Below, one piece after another: positions 36,373-47,954 of a DNA stretch of 64,000 bases. The position numbers and the translations under genes are program-made. How positions within the stretch are numbered: the stretch's first letter is position 1; the number at the start of each line of letters is the position of its first letter. The notes under the pieces are model-generated. The model was not told the origin of the DNA and ran no database searches. It saw nothing but the letters and a program-made list of their open reading frames with translations. Source of the stretch: Maniola hyperantus (Eukaryota; Arthropoda; Insecta; Lepidoptera; Nymphalidae). The stretch spans positions 1,500,501 to 1,564,500 of the forward strand of contig NC_048539.1 of NCBI RefSeq assembly GCF_902806685.2, given 5' to 3'.

Positions 36373-36576
36373 CGCTTTTATACCAATCGATTCAAGATGG
36401 TGATGCAACACATCACGTGACTTCTGTCAGAGATAATTAATTATTATAAGTGCGCTAACAGGAACTTGATCTTTAAAACAAGGCACTTAAGATCCAGTTT
36501 ACTATAACACGGAGGTGTTTAGACACTCGAATACTATCAACGTAAGTAAGGCATAAAATCTCGTACTAAGCGTACT

Positions 36577-36885
36577 GATGTCGGAAAGATTCAAATAGCT
36601 AATGAAAGAATTCCTTTTATTTGCGTAATCAAAACATTATTTTACGACGGTGTAGGGAAAGTACTTAAATTTTTATTAGACACTTTATATAGAAAATGTT
36701 CTTAAAGAAGCGACTAAGACCGGTTATTAAAGGGGAATGGTGGAGTTGTTCAAAGAGGATTTTTAAAGCAGTGGTTTTTAACGTAGCATTTTCCAGTAAT
36801 TAATAAGTCTGCTTATTATCCTGATCTAAGTCTAACCCGCTAATTCTTAGTTCTTATAAAACTGAATTCTTGTTAAAGTTAAGAT
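36577..36885. other. No gene or clear repeat
   Basis: AT-rich and unmatched. Confidence 0.45.
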
Positions 36886-36892
36886 TAAACTG

Positions 36893-37075
36893 TAAACAGC
36901 GAAGGAAAATATCGTGAGGAAACCTGCATCAATGAGAGTTCTACACAATGTTCTCAAAGGTGTGTGAAGTCTACCAATCCGCACATGACTAGCGTAGTAG
37001 ACTATGGCCGAAAATCCTTTTTTACTCTGAGAGGAGACCCGTGCTCTGTAGTGAGCCGGCGATGGTCATGATGAT
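36893..37075 (+). repeat. SINE-A 3' half
   Basis: GAAGGAAAATATCGTGAGG through GTAGTGAGCCGGCGATGG, with a shortened tail. Confidence 0.8.
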
Positions 37076-37235
37076 ACCTCAAAATTATTTTGATTACAAT
37101 AAATCTCTCAGTAGAACAATTAATTAGTGAGGTTAGTGAAAATTGGAATAAGAGTTTAACAGTAGCGAAACGTTAAAAAAATTGGATTAGACGACCATAC
37201 CTATATTGTTATTATCAGTATTATTTGCTAATTAA

Positions 37236-37452
37236 TCTATATATATAAAAAAGAAAAGGTGACTGACTGACTGACTGGCTGACTGACTGATTTATCAATG
37301 CACAGCTCAAACTACTGGACGGATCGGGCTGAAATTTGGCATGCAGATAGCTATTATGACGTTATGGGCATCCGCTAAGTAAGGATTTTAGAAAATTCAA
37401 CCCCTTTTAAATTTGTGTATTCCACGCGGACGAAGTCGCCAGCATAAGCTAG
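37236..37452 (-). repeat. REP-E copy
   Basis: (GACT)n at 37260-37290. The centre is shortened between AAAATTCAACCCC and AATTTGTGTATTCC. Confidence 0.8.
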
Positions 37453-37671
37453 TGTTCAAATAAACTTGTTGGCTTTAACCCTAACACAGCATTTAGAATC
37501 TAAACAAACATCCGAAACATAATATTATGTATCTACACCAAACTAATTTATGTTAGTATTGGAGTTATCTACGGAATCCAATTAGTGCAGTGAATGATGA
37601 TCAATAGTTAGACAATTATAGTCCAAAATTATTTGCACTCTGTGATAACAAAGCTGCAAAGTTATTTTTAG

Positions 37672-37735
37672 GGTTCCGTACCTCAAAAGGAAAAACGGAA
37701 CCCTTATAGGATCACTTTGTTGTCTGTCTGTCTGT
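37672..37735 (-). repeat. REP-D terminal hairpin fragment
   Basis: AGGGTTCCGTACCTCAAAAG, CGGAACCCTTATAGGATC and GTCTGTCTGTC only. It borders the tandem array that follows. Confidence 0.75.
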
Positions 37736-37740
37736 CGAGG

Positions 37741-38452
37741 CCGTATATACTCGTAGTTGTATTTCAACCGCATTCGGAATTGACGGCAATCCCAATTATT
37801 GTAGCGAGGTGCAAATAAATTCCATGTGTAATTATTGACTATCACCTGTCATCTACGGCACTAATTGAATTCCACGAATAATTCCGACGCTAAAGCAAAT
37901 TAACCTGGAACATGTATATAGTTCGCATTTATAATACCTAAGGGTTACTGATTTAAGCATCGCTACGCTACGCACAGTGCGACGGCCCGCTCTCTCTGAA
38001 CGAGGCGTTATATACCCGTAGTTGTATTTCAACCGCATTCGGAATTGACGGCAATCCCAATTATTGTAGCGAGGTGCAAATAAATTCCATGTGTAATTAT
38101 TGACTATCGCCTGTCATCTACGGCACTAATTGGATTCCACGGATAATTCCGACGCTAAAGCAAATTAACCTGGAACATGTGTATAGTTCGCATTTATAAT
38201 AAGGGTTACTGATTTAAGCCTCGCTACGCTGCGCACAGCGCGACGACCCGCTCTCTCTGAACGAGGCGTTATATACCCGTAGTTGTATTTCAACCGCATT
38301 CGGAATTGACGGCAATCCCAATTATTGTAGCGAGGTGCAAATAAATTCCATGTGTAATTATTGACTATCACCTGTCATCTACGGCACTAATTGGATTCCA
38401 CGGATAATTCCGACGCTAAAGCAAATTAACCTGGAACACGTGTATAATGGAA
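37741..38452 (+). repeat. 263-bp tandem repeat, about 2.7 copies
   Basis: GTTGTATTTCAACCGCATTC recurs at 37756, 38021 and 38282 (spacings 265 and 261). Units share GTAGCGAGGTGCAAATAAAT, CTGTCATCTACGGCACTAAT and, between units, CGCTCTCTCTGAACGAGGCG. The last unit stops after AACCTGGAACACGTG. Short mirrored open frames in each unit are repeat translations. Confidence 0.9.
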
Positions 38453-39530
38453 CTGGCGCAGATTAATAGCTTATACACACGTGAATATAATTACCACGCA
38501 ATACCAGTTTTACGGTGCAATTATGCGTTGCTCTCTATTAAAAAACCAGCATGAAATTGTGTTACAAGTTAAGAGCGATCACACACTTATCCGATTCGAA
38601 TTCGTGCAGATACGGATATAAAAACTCGGCCCGATTCGGATATTGCTTACGCACTAGTAGGTAAATAAATAAATAAACTAGTAATTTTATATACACTTGT
38701 ATTCTTATTATTAAATACATACTTTGTTAAGCTAACAACAGAGGAATGTGCAGTGCTCAGACAAGCCGCCAAGAGCTTACGAGCACGAAGAAATCAACAT
38801 TGTAATCTTTTGTTTTTGTGGAAATAGATAAAGAAATAATTACTAATCCGATCTCTGATCCAGATCCAAGCTATTAATTTTCCTCTTTGACATATCTACG
38901 TAGATAGAATAATAAGTAGATTTAAGTACTGTGTAACCGCGTATGAGATAGCGATAGCACGACGTAACGATGAATAACACGACAATTATTACCATTGTTA
39001 AGTAGTCAATATTTGTATTAAACGTTTTTTATGTGAAAACAAGTAAATAACTCATGAGAAATATAATTACGCCACGAATTCTCAAAGTTTGTTTTGCAAC
39101 TTCTTGTATGTATTCTTGAAAAAGACCAGTTACACGATAAGGGACAAAAAATAGGTTAGCTGCGTCTCTGTTTATCACATTAGTAACTTTATCTGTGCTC
39201 TCTTTTTAGTGCGAATGAGAAAACAAACGTTCCTGCATCTGCCTTTATTACTCTATCTACTCATATCTACGTCAGTATAAATGTCAGATTTGAATTCGAA
39301 GAACATCCGAGATATTCTCACGGATGACTGAAAGATAATATCGGATGACGGAAGTCAGATGTAGTGTGTAAGCTACTATATAAATACAACTTACGGACAA
39401 TATGACAACTTCGGAACGTATGTATTTCACGGACTCGGATCGAATGAGTGCGTTCCACCTTAGACTATTGAAGTGCGAATCAGTCCCTCTTAGCAAGTTG
39501 TGTTTATTTATCAACGTTGCTCGCTGGTCC
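38453..39530. other. No gene or clear repeat
   Basis: AT-rich. A weak open frame at 39284-39556 (minus) ends in SINE-A text and has no motif. Confidence 0.45.
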
Positions 39531-39534
39531 AGCG

Positions 39535-39966
39535 CAAATTGGCAAACTTCACACACTTTTGAGAACTTTATAGAGAACTAGCTTATGCTCGCGACTTTGT
39601 CCGCGTGGACTACATAAATTTCAAACCCCTATTTCACCCCCTTAGGGGTTGAATTTTCAAAAATCCTTTCTTAGCGGATGCCTACGTCATAATAGCTATC
39701 TGCATGCCAAATTTCAGCCCGATCCGTCCAGTAGTTTAAGCTGTGCGTTGATAGATCAGTCAGTCAGTCAGTCAGTCACCTTTTCCTTTTATATATATAT
39801 AGAGATTTTCAGGTATGTAGGTTTCCACACGATGTTTTCCTTTACCAAGTGATATTTAATTGCTTAACACGCACATAACTCCAAAAAGTTAGAGGTGTAT
39901 GCCCGGGATCGAACCCTCGACCCATGAAATAGGAGGGTCTTGTTAACCACTAGGCTATCACCACTT
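39535..39966 (-). repeat. SINE-A interrupted by REP-E
   Basis: SINE-A body at 39535-39578 and 39806-39966, broken inside GAGAACT/TTTTCAGG by a complete REP-E. Confidence 0.8.
39579..39805 (+). repeat. REP-E copy nested in SINE-A
   Basis: CTAGCTTATGCTCGCGACTT start and TATATATATATAGAG end. The interrupted host defines its borders. Confidence 0.85.
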
Positions 39967-39969
39967 AGT

Positions 39970-40565
39970 GGATTAAATGAAACTTGGCTATTTTGATACC
40001 ATTCCCATTTAGTTATCGGTGTTAAAGTTCATGCCTTTTAAAGGTCACAACGGAGAGTTTATGTACATAATGGGGGAAATCGATGAACGCTTTTGTTTTG
40101 ACTAAGTAAACGCAGGCAGGTAAGATATAGGTCATTTTTTTAGATTTTTTTTTAAATTTTGCCTGATGGAAGCTCAAAAAGTGAGATTTAAAATTACTTT
40201 TTCAATGTTAAAATTGGTCAGTGAATAAACTGTTTCAATACAGGAAGGACCAATCAACAAAACGAAACTCTTTTATAACGAAAAAGGTACAAAGTTACCC
40301 ATTTGTTCAGAACAAGGGATTAAAATCTAAAACCAATATTGGGAAAATCTGTCCGGTAAAACAAAGTTAATATTTGCCCCGTTCTTATAAAATTCATTTC
40401 CCGGCAAAAATTTGTTCCCTAGGGGTGAACTCAATTGATGCCGGATTAGAATTCATGTCGAGTATTGGTCATGGATTAAAATAATTATTGAAACCCATGG
40501 AGTGCATTTATCTGATAAAACAAAATTTGTATCTACTCGATTCATATGACATTCGTTTATATTTA
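39970..40565. other. No gene or clear repeat
   Basis: AT-rich and unmatched in the window. Confidence 0.45.
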
Positions 40566-40567
40566 TA

Positions 40568-41162
40568 CTAGCTTATTATTGCGACTTTGTCCGAGTGGAC
40601 TACACAAATTTCAAACCCCTATTTCACCCCCTCGACGGTTGAATTTTCAAAAATCCTTTCTTAGCGGATGCCTACGTCATAATAGCTATCTGCATGCCAA
40701 ATTTCAGCCCGATATGTCCAGTAGTTTGAGCTGTGCGTTGATAGATCGAACAGTCAGTCAGTCAGTCACCTTTTCCTTTTATAATATACTAGCTTATGCC
40801 CGCGACTTCGTCCGCGTGGACTACACAAATTTTAAACCCCTATTTTACACCCTTAGGTTTGATCTTTAACTATGAGATTTTAACATGAGCTTAATAAAAT
40901 ATGTCATACTGCTAATTGCAAAAATATTAACTACAAAACTTCTTTATAGACACTTCAAAACTGACAGAGTTTCATACAAACTTCAAACCCCTATTTTACC
41001 CCTTTAGGGGTTGAATTTTGAAAAATCCTTTCTTAGCGGACGCCTACGTTATAATAGCTATCTGCATGCCGAATTTCAGCGTGATCCGTCCAGTAGTTTG
41101 AGCTGTGCGTCGATAGATCAGTCAGTCAGTCAGTCACCTTTTCCTTTTATATAATATAGATT
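40568..41162 (+). repeat. Two REP-E copies head to tail
   Basis: First copy 40568-40788. The second, 40789-41162, is longer, with about 120 bp of extra text (TATGAGATTTTAACATGAGC) after the head. It recalls the long variant at 1.6 kb. Confidence 0.75.
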
Positions 41163-41237
41163 TCGATACATGCCAATTGAATCAGCAATTCATCTCACTG
41201 CAATTAATTTAAAAACTCCATATCCTGGATACCTACT

Positions 41238-41612
41238 AAAATTATTATAAATACGAAAGTATGTCTGTCTGACTATCTGCCTCTCTATTATAATTTTTTT
41301 TTTTTTAAATAAAATGGCGAGCAAACGAGCAGGCGGGTCACCTGATGTTTAGTGATTACCACCGCCCATGAACATTTGCAGTACCATAGGAACCACCAAT
41401 GCATTGCCGGCCTTTCAGGAATTTGTTGGTCCACCCCTTGAATAACCCCACGTTGGTAATCTAATGGGAACAACACCCATTCATCATTTTACGGCCCATT
41501 TGTTTATTTATAGATGTTGATAAGCAACACAGATAGCTTACTTACATCCCGGTAATATTATGCTTCTTTTTATCCCGGATTTTTAAAAAGCCTATCCGCG
41601 TGTATGAAGTTA
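41238..41612 (-). repeat. REP-C split by REP-F
   Basis: REP-C 3' end (ATTATAAATACGAAAG) at 41238-41288 and 5' part at 41512-41612 (TATCCCGGATTTTTAAAAAG), with REP-F between. Confidence 0.6.
41290..41505 (-). repeat. REP-F copy
   Basis: A T-run (its A-tail) then GGGTCACCTGATGTTTAGTG, GGAATTTGTTGGTCCACCCC and AATCTAATGGGAACA. Confidence 0.75.
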
Positions 41613-41619
41613 TGCGCTT

Positions 41620-42580
41620 TAAATATAGCATCAAGATAATACGTCAACAATTTCATTTCAAATCTACCCTGTTCATATAAAATTTATCAGCCATTTATAT
41701 CAGTGAAAATTGAAAAATTCTATCTATGTCATTAGATTTTGTGTGCAACACTGGTAACTGAGGATTAAAAATATTTAAGAAAGAAAGAAAAACGTTTATT
41801 TTTTAAGGCTGTACCACACATTACCAGCTAGACATTAGCTGGTTAGGTTAGGTTATCCCGGCGCCTCATATACTTGGGTAGTAAAGTCAAAAGACCTCAA
41901 GTAGAAGAAGCGCCGGAATAAACCATGTTATGTGTGGCACAACCCGAAAAAAAAGGTCCCTACTCAGCATAAATGCCATATGTCTTGCACAAGTACAAAA
42001 ACATACAGCGCTGGTTTTCAGTAGGAACCCTGATTCGGGTGGCGCCACGGAATTATTTTAATTGTACTTATCTAATCTATCTATTCTATATGTTAATAAT
42101 ATATACAAATTCACACATATTATACTTACTTATATATTTGAACCTTGCGAGTAAAATTCACGCAGTAAAACAATGTTCACATTTGCCCGGTAGGTTCATA
42201 TAAAATTCATTCTATAAAAACGTTAAATCAGCAGATTTTCCCAATTGACTAACTGTACGGATTCCGTATTCATTCGAATTTGGCATCGAGCATTGGAACT
42301 GAATTAAGTTTATTTGCGTTGAATGTATGAATAAAAACGTATGCTTACAAGTGCAGAGTAAATATAAAGGTTTTTAAATTAAAATAAATAATTTTAATTC
42401 CCTAAAACGTTTAAGTCCGTCTGTATATTCACCCACCTAGCGATTTTCTTGACTCAGGAGTCTATTTTCTTGTCAACCTGTAACTCGGATCCTTCCTTAC
42501 ACGTTTCAATATAGATATAGTCCGTGACAAGTCAACATGGCAATCGGGCCCGAACACCCGCACGTCACCCGCGTTCTTAC
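41620..42580. other. No gene; probable old LINE 3' end
   Basis: 41770-41960 has a T-rich start and TTAGGTTAGGTTATCCCGGC, with an inverted pair (GGCGCC...GCGCCGG), which looks like an element end. The rest is unmatched. Confidence 0.4.
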
Positions 42581-42589
42581 AAATACAAA

Positions 42590-42965
42590 TACAAATTTCT
42601 TTATTGCGAATCTGGGTAAACAGTGGAGATGTTACAAAAACAAAAAGGTACAGCCAAATTCTGCCTATTAGCATGCAATATGTTATCATAAACCTAACAA
42701 CGTGTACATAGTTTTGATAAAATTAGCCAAATTAAATACTTCAAAAGAATAAAAAACAAGATAGTATTTAATAAAAATATGTCAAAAGGTAACCATCAAT
42801 ACAACCTAAAGGAAAAAATGTCATCTTAGATATTCGTCAACACTATAAAAAATATTTTTAATTAAATATTCGAATAACTTCTTTTTAAGGCTTTCTATTT
42901 TATTTATATTTACAAGTTCTCTTATTTCCAAAGGTAGTTTGTTTACAATCTTCCGCATCGGGTTA
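42590..42965 (-). pseudogene. LINE C-terminal remnant
   Basis: The minus strand from about 42960 reads KLPLEIRELVNINKIESLKK, then FEYLIKNIFYSVDEYLR and a stop. This is a short C-terminal tail of the LPxxIR...FKKxLxxYL type seen in CR1-like LINEs. A 3' UTR and a CAAATACAAATACAAATTTC microsatellite end follow at 42580-42600. Confidence 0.65.
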
Positions 42966-43014
42966 GCGCATTATTTAATGTATACAACGGGTACATACCA
43001 CTATTATTTTTTGT

Positions 43015-43165
43015 TTTTATTTGTCGATATTTCAATCCAATTACACGGGTCGTGGTCACGACGGGACTGCGGTGCTGCGAGAGATGAAGTTCGACCTGTC
43101 GCGTATAGTACGCGAATGCATGTAGTGAACCTACCCATACAGCTATTTGAAGAAAGGTAACCTTA
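43015..43165. repeat. Dispersed repeat, partner of 22.5 kb
   Basis: CACGACGGGACTGCGGTGCT and GAGAGATGA match 22565-22600 in reverse complement. Confidence 0.5.
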
Positions 43166-43510
43166 TATCACATTGTGTAGATTGCTAACAAAGTCCATTA
43201 TCAAAGCTGAACTAGCAGCCTCAGGGTACAGGTGTATGGGTATTCTGTATTCTCAGCTTGAACCAATATATCCCATTGTAATGCCTAGATGTTATCAGAG
43301 GAATCCGATCGAGCGTAATTATAACAATAATCGAGAATTGCCTTTGCCGGCTGACTTCCTAAGATAATAGTGATTAGATATTCGTAGGCTCTGAACACTG
43401 AATATATTGCTTTACATCATCATCATCATCATCATCAACAACTTTTTTGCTTTACATACAAATTAGTAAAGGGTTCGTAAAATCCAATCTATTTATTTTT
43501 CTTCGAAATA
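43165..43510. other. No gene; ATC microsatellite
   Basis: (ATC)7 at 43417-43438. Otherwise unmatched. Confidence 0.5.
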
Positions 43511-43573
43511 AGTGTCGTGGCAACCCCCTGCCAAACACCCTTAAACGCTTAAACTTTAAGGGTGTCCAATAGG

Positions 43574-43719
43574 CAGTTGCGTGCAGGTCATAGAGGCATA
43601 AATGCACTGCTTACCCCAGTTGTATCAGCTCAATGCATATTTTTCATTATGACCTGCCAGTAAACAGGTTCCTACCTAATTAATGCCTACCCTAGCTTAA
43701 AAGTCTGTGCACGCCACTG
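43574..43719. mobile_element. hAT-type MITE, copy 1
   Basis: 146 bp with TIRs CAGTTGCGTGCA and TGCACGCCACTG. Flanked by CCAATAGG and CTAATAGG (7 of 8 identical), the 8-bp duplication usual for hAT elements. It sits inside an older inverted pair (GGCAACCCCCT and AGGGGGTTGCC). Confidence 0.85.
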
Positions 43720-43857
43720 CTAATAGGGGGTTGCCATGATACTAAGTATCTGGCAATGCATGGCGTGATTTCTAAAAGAATTCTAAGTAAATATAAGTAA
43801 AAAAAATTGACTTTATACTTTGACGTAAGATTTTTTTACGCCTTTATTACCTGTTAT

Positions 43858-44005
43858 CTCCCAAAGCCACCATGATCCAACAAACATCCAAACAAACGTT
43901 GCTCCCAGTGTTGGGAACAATACGCAGAGAAACTTTCAGCTTTTATAAAATAAGAAAGGTCTGATACGCGCTGGCTCTTAGTCCATAAAGGATGTATGGA
44001 TGCCT
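43858..44005 (+). repeat. REP-G copy
   Basis: CACCATGATCCAACAAACATC, AGTGTTGGGAACAATACGC, CGCTGGCTCTTAGTCCATAA. Confidence 0.65.
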
Positions 44006-44097
44006 AGTTCAGGTTTGTTATAAGATAAAAATAATAGAAAGAGACAGTTTCTACTGCTGATATTCATAAAACATAACGGAATTTATGTTCTGTACAA

Positions 44098-44645
44098 AAA
44101 AACCGGCCAAATGCGAGTCAGACTCGCGCATTGAGGGTTCCGTATCTACAATCGTATTTTATCGACATTTTGCACCGATAAATCAAAATTTGTAATGCTT
44201 AAAAATAAATAAAAATCTGTTTTAGCATGTACAAGTATAGATAGCCTTTGCATAATATTGGTAAAGTAATCTTACTTCGAAAGTTGAAAATACTAATTAT
44301 TATTTCATGACAACAATTTAATTTTTTTTGTGTGATTGTAACCACAAATTCACGGTTTTCAGATTTTTACCCGAATGTCTGCTATAAGACCTAGCTACCT
44401 GCCAAATTTCATGATTCTAGGTCATCGAGAAGTACCCTGTAGGTTTCTTGACAGACCGACAGACAGACAGACAACAAAGTGACCCTTTAAATAAAAAATA
44501 AAAAATTAGTTAAATTTTTTTTATTGTAGGTCAGGGGACCCATGTAAAACATCAGTCAGAACATTTTAAAATTATTAAAAAATTAAAATATTTTTGTAAA
44601 CAATAATTAAGGGTTCCGTTTTTCATTTTGAGGTGCGGAACCCTA
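44098..44645 (+). repeat. REP-D with internal insertion
   Basis: CCGGCCAAATGCGAGTC head and ACGGAACCC-type hairpin end, split at 44488-44608 by AT-rich text with GGTCAGGGGACCC. Confidence 0.75.
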
Positions 44646-44854
44646 AAAAACAAACTTTTGCGGCGGATTCAATCTGCAACGTCAATCATGTCAAATGAGT
44701 CGTAAAAGTTTACGAGAGGGATGTTTCAGATGAAACTATTCAGCCGTGATTCCTGATATTGTTACCAGACGTCAAAAAATGGCGGAGTTTCTCGAACATT
44801 TCATGTCTCAATACTATTTGAATCAAGTTTTAATAAGAATGCAAATCTATACTT

Positions 44855-44977
44855 GCCATCGTCATAATAGCTATCTGCATGTCAATTTTCAGCCCAATCC
44901 GTCCAGTAGTTTGAGCTGTGCGTTGATAGATCAGTCAGTCAGTCAGTCACCTTTTACTTTTATATATTTAGATTATT
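44855..44977 (+). repeat. REP-E 3' half
   Basis: CGTCATAATAGCTATCTGCA to TTTATATATTTAGAT. Confidence 0.75.
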
Positions 44978-45007
44978 ATGAACTAGCTGATGCCATATCG
45001 GAATAAT

Positions 45008-45600
45008 ATCAGTACCCTTATTATAAATGCGAAAGTGTGTTTGTTTGTTAGTCTGTTGGTTTGTCCATCAATCACGTCGCAACGATGCAACGGATTGACG
45101 TAATTTTTTGCATGGGTATAGATAAAGACCTGGAGAGTGACATAGGCTCTTATCATCCCGGAAAATCAAAGAGTTCCCACGGGATTTTTAAAAAACCTAA
45201 TTCCTAATTAATAGAAATAAATCCATGTGGTTACATCAAGAAAAAAAAATTGAATGTGTTCATGAACAAATAATTAGTATTTTCAATTTTCAAAGTAAGA
45301 TAACGATACCAAATGGTTATCATATGAAAGGGCTTTACCTGCGCTTTCTTAACCAGATTTTTATTTATTTTACGCATATTTTTATTTATCGTGCAAATAG
45401 TCCAAAAAAACCCGAGTACGGAACCCTCGGTGCGCAAGTCTGACTCGCACTTGGCCGATTTTTCGGTATTAAATGTCCGTCTCCGGGATGCAAGCTATCT
45501 ACCTATTATCAAATTAATTTCGTCAATTCAGTTAAACGGATAGGCCGTAAATAGGTATAGACAGACAAACTTTCACTTACATAATATTATCATTAGTGTA
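45008..45600. repeat. Cluster: REP-C, REP-D and REP-C pieces
   Basis: 45011-45208 is minus REP-C of the CAAACAAACA type. 45228-45462 is the 5' half of a minus REP-D, ending at the GACTCGCACTTGGCCG head. 45468-45600 is a plus REP-C scrap. The two overlapping open frames here are REP-D translations. Confidence 0.7.
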
Positions 45601-45784
45601 GCTAATTAGTATGGATGCATACATTTTATACAAAATATTTTTGTGGTTAATTTAAAATGGCTTCATGGATTAATTTCTGTGTTCACGAATTGTGTGGTAA
45701 TTAAACACTGTGATATCATCAGTTATTAATGTGTTTTATATCAATGTTTGCGGTAGGCACTGCTTTGTCGAATAATTATAATAA

Positions 45785-46034
45785 CACTAGCTAATGCTCG
45801 CGACTTCGTCCGCATGGACTACACAAATTTCAAACCCCTGTTTCACCCCTTTAGGGGTTGAATTTTCAAAAATCCTTTCTTAGCGGATGCCTACGTCATA
45901 ATAGCTATCTGCATGCCAAATTTCAGCCCGATCCGTCCAGTAGTTTGAGCTGTGCGTTGATAGATCAGTCAGTCAGTCAGTCATTCAGTCAGTCAGTCAG
46001 TCAGTCAGTCACCTTTTCCTTTTATATATTTAGA
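45785..46034 (+). repeat. REP-E copy
   Basis: Long (GTCA)n with one ATTCA interruption at 45966-46010. Confidence 0.85.
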
Positions 46035-46036
46035 TT

Positions 46037-46266
46037 AGACTAGATGATGCCCGCGATTTCGTCCGCGTGGATTTAGGTTTTTAAAGATCCCGTGGGAACT
46101 CTTTGATTTTACGGGATAAAAAGTAGCCTATGTCCTTCCCCGGGATGCAAGCTATATCTGTACCAAATTTTGTCAAATCGGTTGAACGGATGGGCCGTGA
46201 AAGGCTAGCAGACAGACAGACAGACAGACAGAAAGACACACTTTCGCATTTATAATATTAGTATGG
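46037..46266 (+). repeat. REP-C copy abutting REP-E
   Basis: CTAGATGATGCCCGCGATTT start, (CAGA)6, AATATTAGTATGGATT end. Confidence 0.85.
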
Positions 46267-46267
46267 A

Positions 46268-46590
46268 TTATTCATCATCATCATCATGATCAACCCATCA
46301 CCGGCTCACTACAGAGCGCGGGTCTCCTCTCAGAGTGAGAAGGGTTTTGGCCATAGTCTACTACGCTGGCCATGTGCGTATTGGTAGACTTCACACACCT
46401 TTGAGAACATTATGGAGAACTCTCAGGCATGCAGGTTTCCTAACGATGTTTTCCTTCGCCGTTAAAGCAAGTGATATTTAATTAATTAAAACGCACATAA
46501 CTTCGAAAAGTTAGAGATGCCTACCCGGGATCGAACCCCCGACCTACGATTAGAAGGCGGACGTCCTAACCACCAGGCTATCACAGCTTC
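46268..46590 (-). repeat. SINE-A copy, full length
   Basis: CATCATCATCATGATCAACC tail side, head AACCACCAGGCTATCACAGC. It follows REP-E and REP-C without a gap, a three-repeat block. Confidence 0.9.
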
Positions 46591-46726
46591 TAGGCTAACA
46601 TTATTATGTTCATGGTTTTATAGGAATTAACCATACCTAGACCCTGCAGCTTCGACTGCTGTGGTTTCACACTATGTTATGATTTAATTATACCATGCCA
46701 TCCGTGAAATCGTTTATGTAGCCCTA

Positions 46727-46940
46727 CTAGCTGGTGCCCGCGAGTTCAAACGCGTGGATTTAGTTTTAAAAATCTTGTGGGATCTCTTTGATTTTCCGGG
46801 ATAAAAGGTAGCCTATCTCACTCTCCAAGTCATAAACTATACCCATGCAAAAAATCACGTCAAACCTCAGCTCCGTTGCGACGTGATTGAAGGACAAACC
46901 AACAAACAAACACACTTTCGCATTAATAACATGGGTATTG
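46727..46940 (+). repeat. REP-C copy, CAAACAAACA type
   Basis: CTAGCTGGTGCCCGCGAG start, GTTGCGACGTGATTGAAGG, ATGGGTATTGGG end. Confidence 0.8.
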
Positions 46941-46952
46941 GGTAGTGACTAG

Positions 46953-47161
46953 CACACGAGTAGATATATAGACCAGAGGGGAAGCTTCATACTAGCGGCT
47001 GGCTGTAGGTTCACTCACTCTAGCGCAGCTTACGCACACCACGACGTGTCACGGACGCTCCGTTTGCCGCCAAACTGGGCGCACGGAGCGTCCGTGGCAC
47101 GTCGTGGTGTGCGTGAGCTAGTGTGAAGCTTCCCCTCTGGTCTATAATATCTACTCGTGTG
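46953..47161. mobile_element. Near-perfect foldback hAT-like MITE
   Basis: 209 bp. Terminal arms CACACGAGTAGATAT and ATATCTACTCGTGTG, inner arms ACACCACGACGTGTCACGGA and TCCGTGGCACGTCGTGGTGT, loop near GTTTGCCGCCAAACTGG. Flanks GTGACTAG and GTAACTAG agree at 7 of 8 positions, an 8-bp target duplication. Confidence 0.85.
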
Positions 47162-47164
47162 GTA

Positions 47165-47555
47165 ACTAGTGAGGTAGTAAAGGTTAATGATATATCACAA
47201 GAATCTCATTACTGATAATAATAGCCTTAATGTCTCAAGGAAAACTTACATCTACAACTTACAATCTCAGTTCGCAGTAACAAAGCTGTAGTTTGCTAAG
47301 TACACAGGCGTATAAGTTACCAACTAGCAAGTAACAAGGAACAAAAGCGACAGAAGCGGGACCAATTGTTTCCAACTTAAACTTTGACATGATGTATTAA
47401 TTCGTGACTCTAACAAGGAATAAGTATGCTTCAAGTTCCCTATTGAGCCGTTCTACCAAATAGTGGACGAAATAGTTGACGTCATTTGATATTATTCACA
47501 GAATCCTCAATAGAATCTACCTTCCTGTTACAGAGAGGAGACGTAGACATCCAAA
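47165..47555. other. No gene or clear repeat
   Basis: Unmatched AT-rich text. Confidence 0.45.
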
Positions 47556-47559
47556 AGTC

Positions 47560-47885
47560 AAAAGTCAAAAGTCAAATGATTTATTCAAAATAGGTAATAA
47601 ATTACTCTTATTGATGGTCTGGTATGGCGTTAGATTTGTAAGATATAGTGGTGATAATTATAACGCAAACTTAAAACTAAAGCTACGAGGGTTCCAAACG
47701 CGCGCAGGTCTGAGAAGAGCCCACAACAAACTCAGCCGGGTATTCTTTTTATTCCATACAGAAGACAATGGTCCAAACAAACATCCAAAGAAACGTTCCT
47801 CCCAGTGTTGGGGACAATACGCAGAGAAACTTTCAACTTTTATACTATAAGGTCTGACACGTGCTGGCTCTTTCTTAGTCGACTA
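47560..47885 (+). repeat. LINE 3' scrap followed by REP-G
   Basis: (AAAAGTC)3 at 47551-47575, then non-coding LINE-like text (GGGTTCCAAACGCGCGCAGG), then REP-G (CAGTGTTGGGGACAATACGC) at 47765-47885. The 124-codon open frame crosses all of these and is not gene-like. Confidence 0.5.
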
Positions 47886-47954
47886 CATTTAGTACAGTAG
47901 GTACCCGACAGAAAGTAATGTACATCGACGAAAGTTATAACATGATGACAAAAC

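Larger units (their letters stand above)
35433..36576. mobile_element. Foldback element interrupted by a Jockey-like LINE
   Basis: The outer arms GTACGCTTAGTATAAGATTT and AAATCTCGTACTAAGCGTAC can pair. Inner words (TTCGAGAGTCTAAACAC, GTGTTTAGACACTCGAA) also mirror. The same family stands uninterrupted at 55072-55367, which shows that the central 0.85 kb here is an insertion. Confidence 0.75.

Noticed and set aside
47476..47850. 124-codon frame
   Set aside because: It crosses two unrelated repeat pieces (a LINE 3' scrap and REP-G), so it cannot be one gene.
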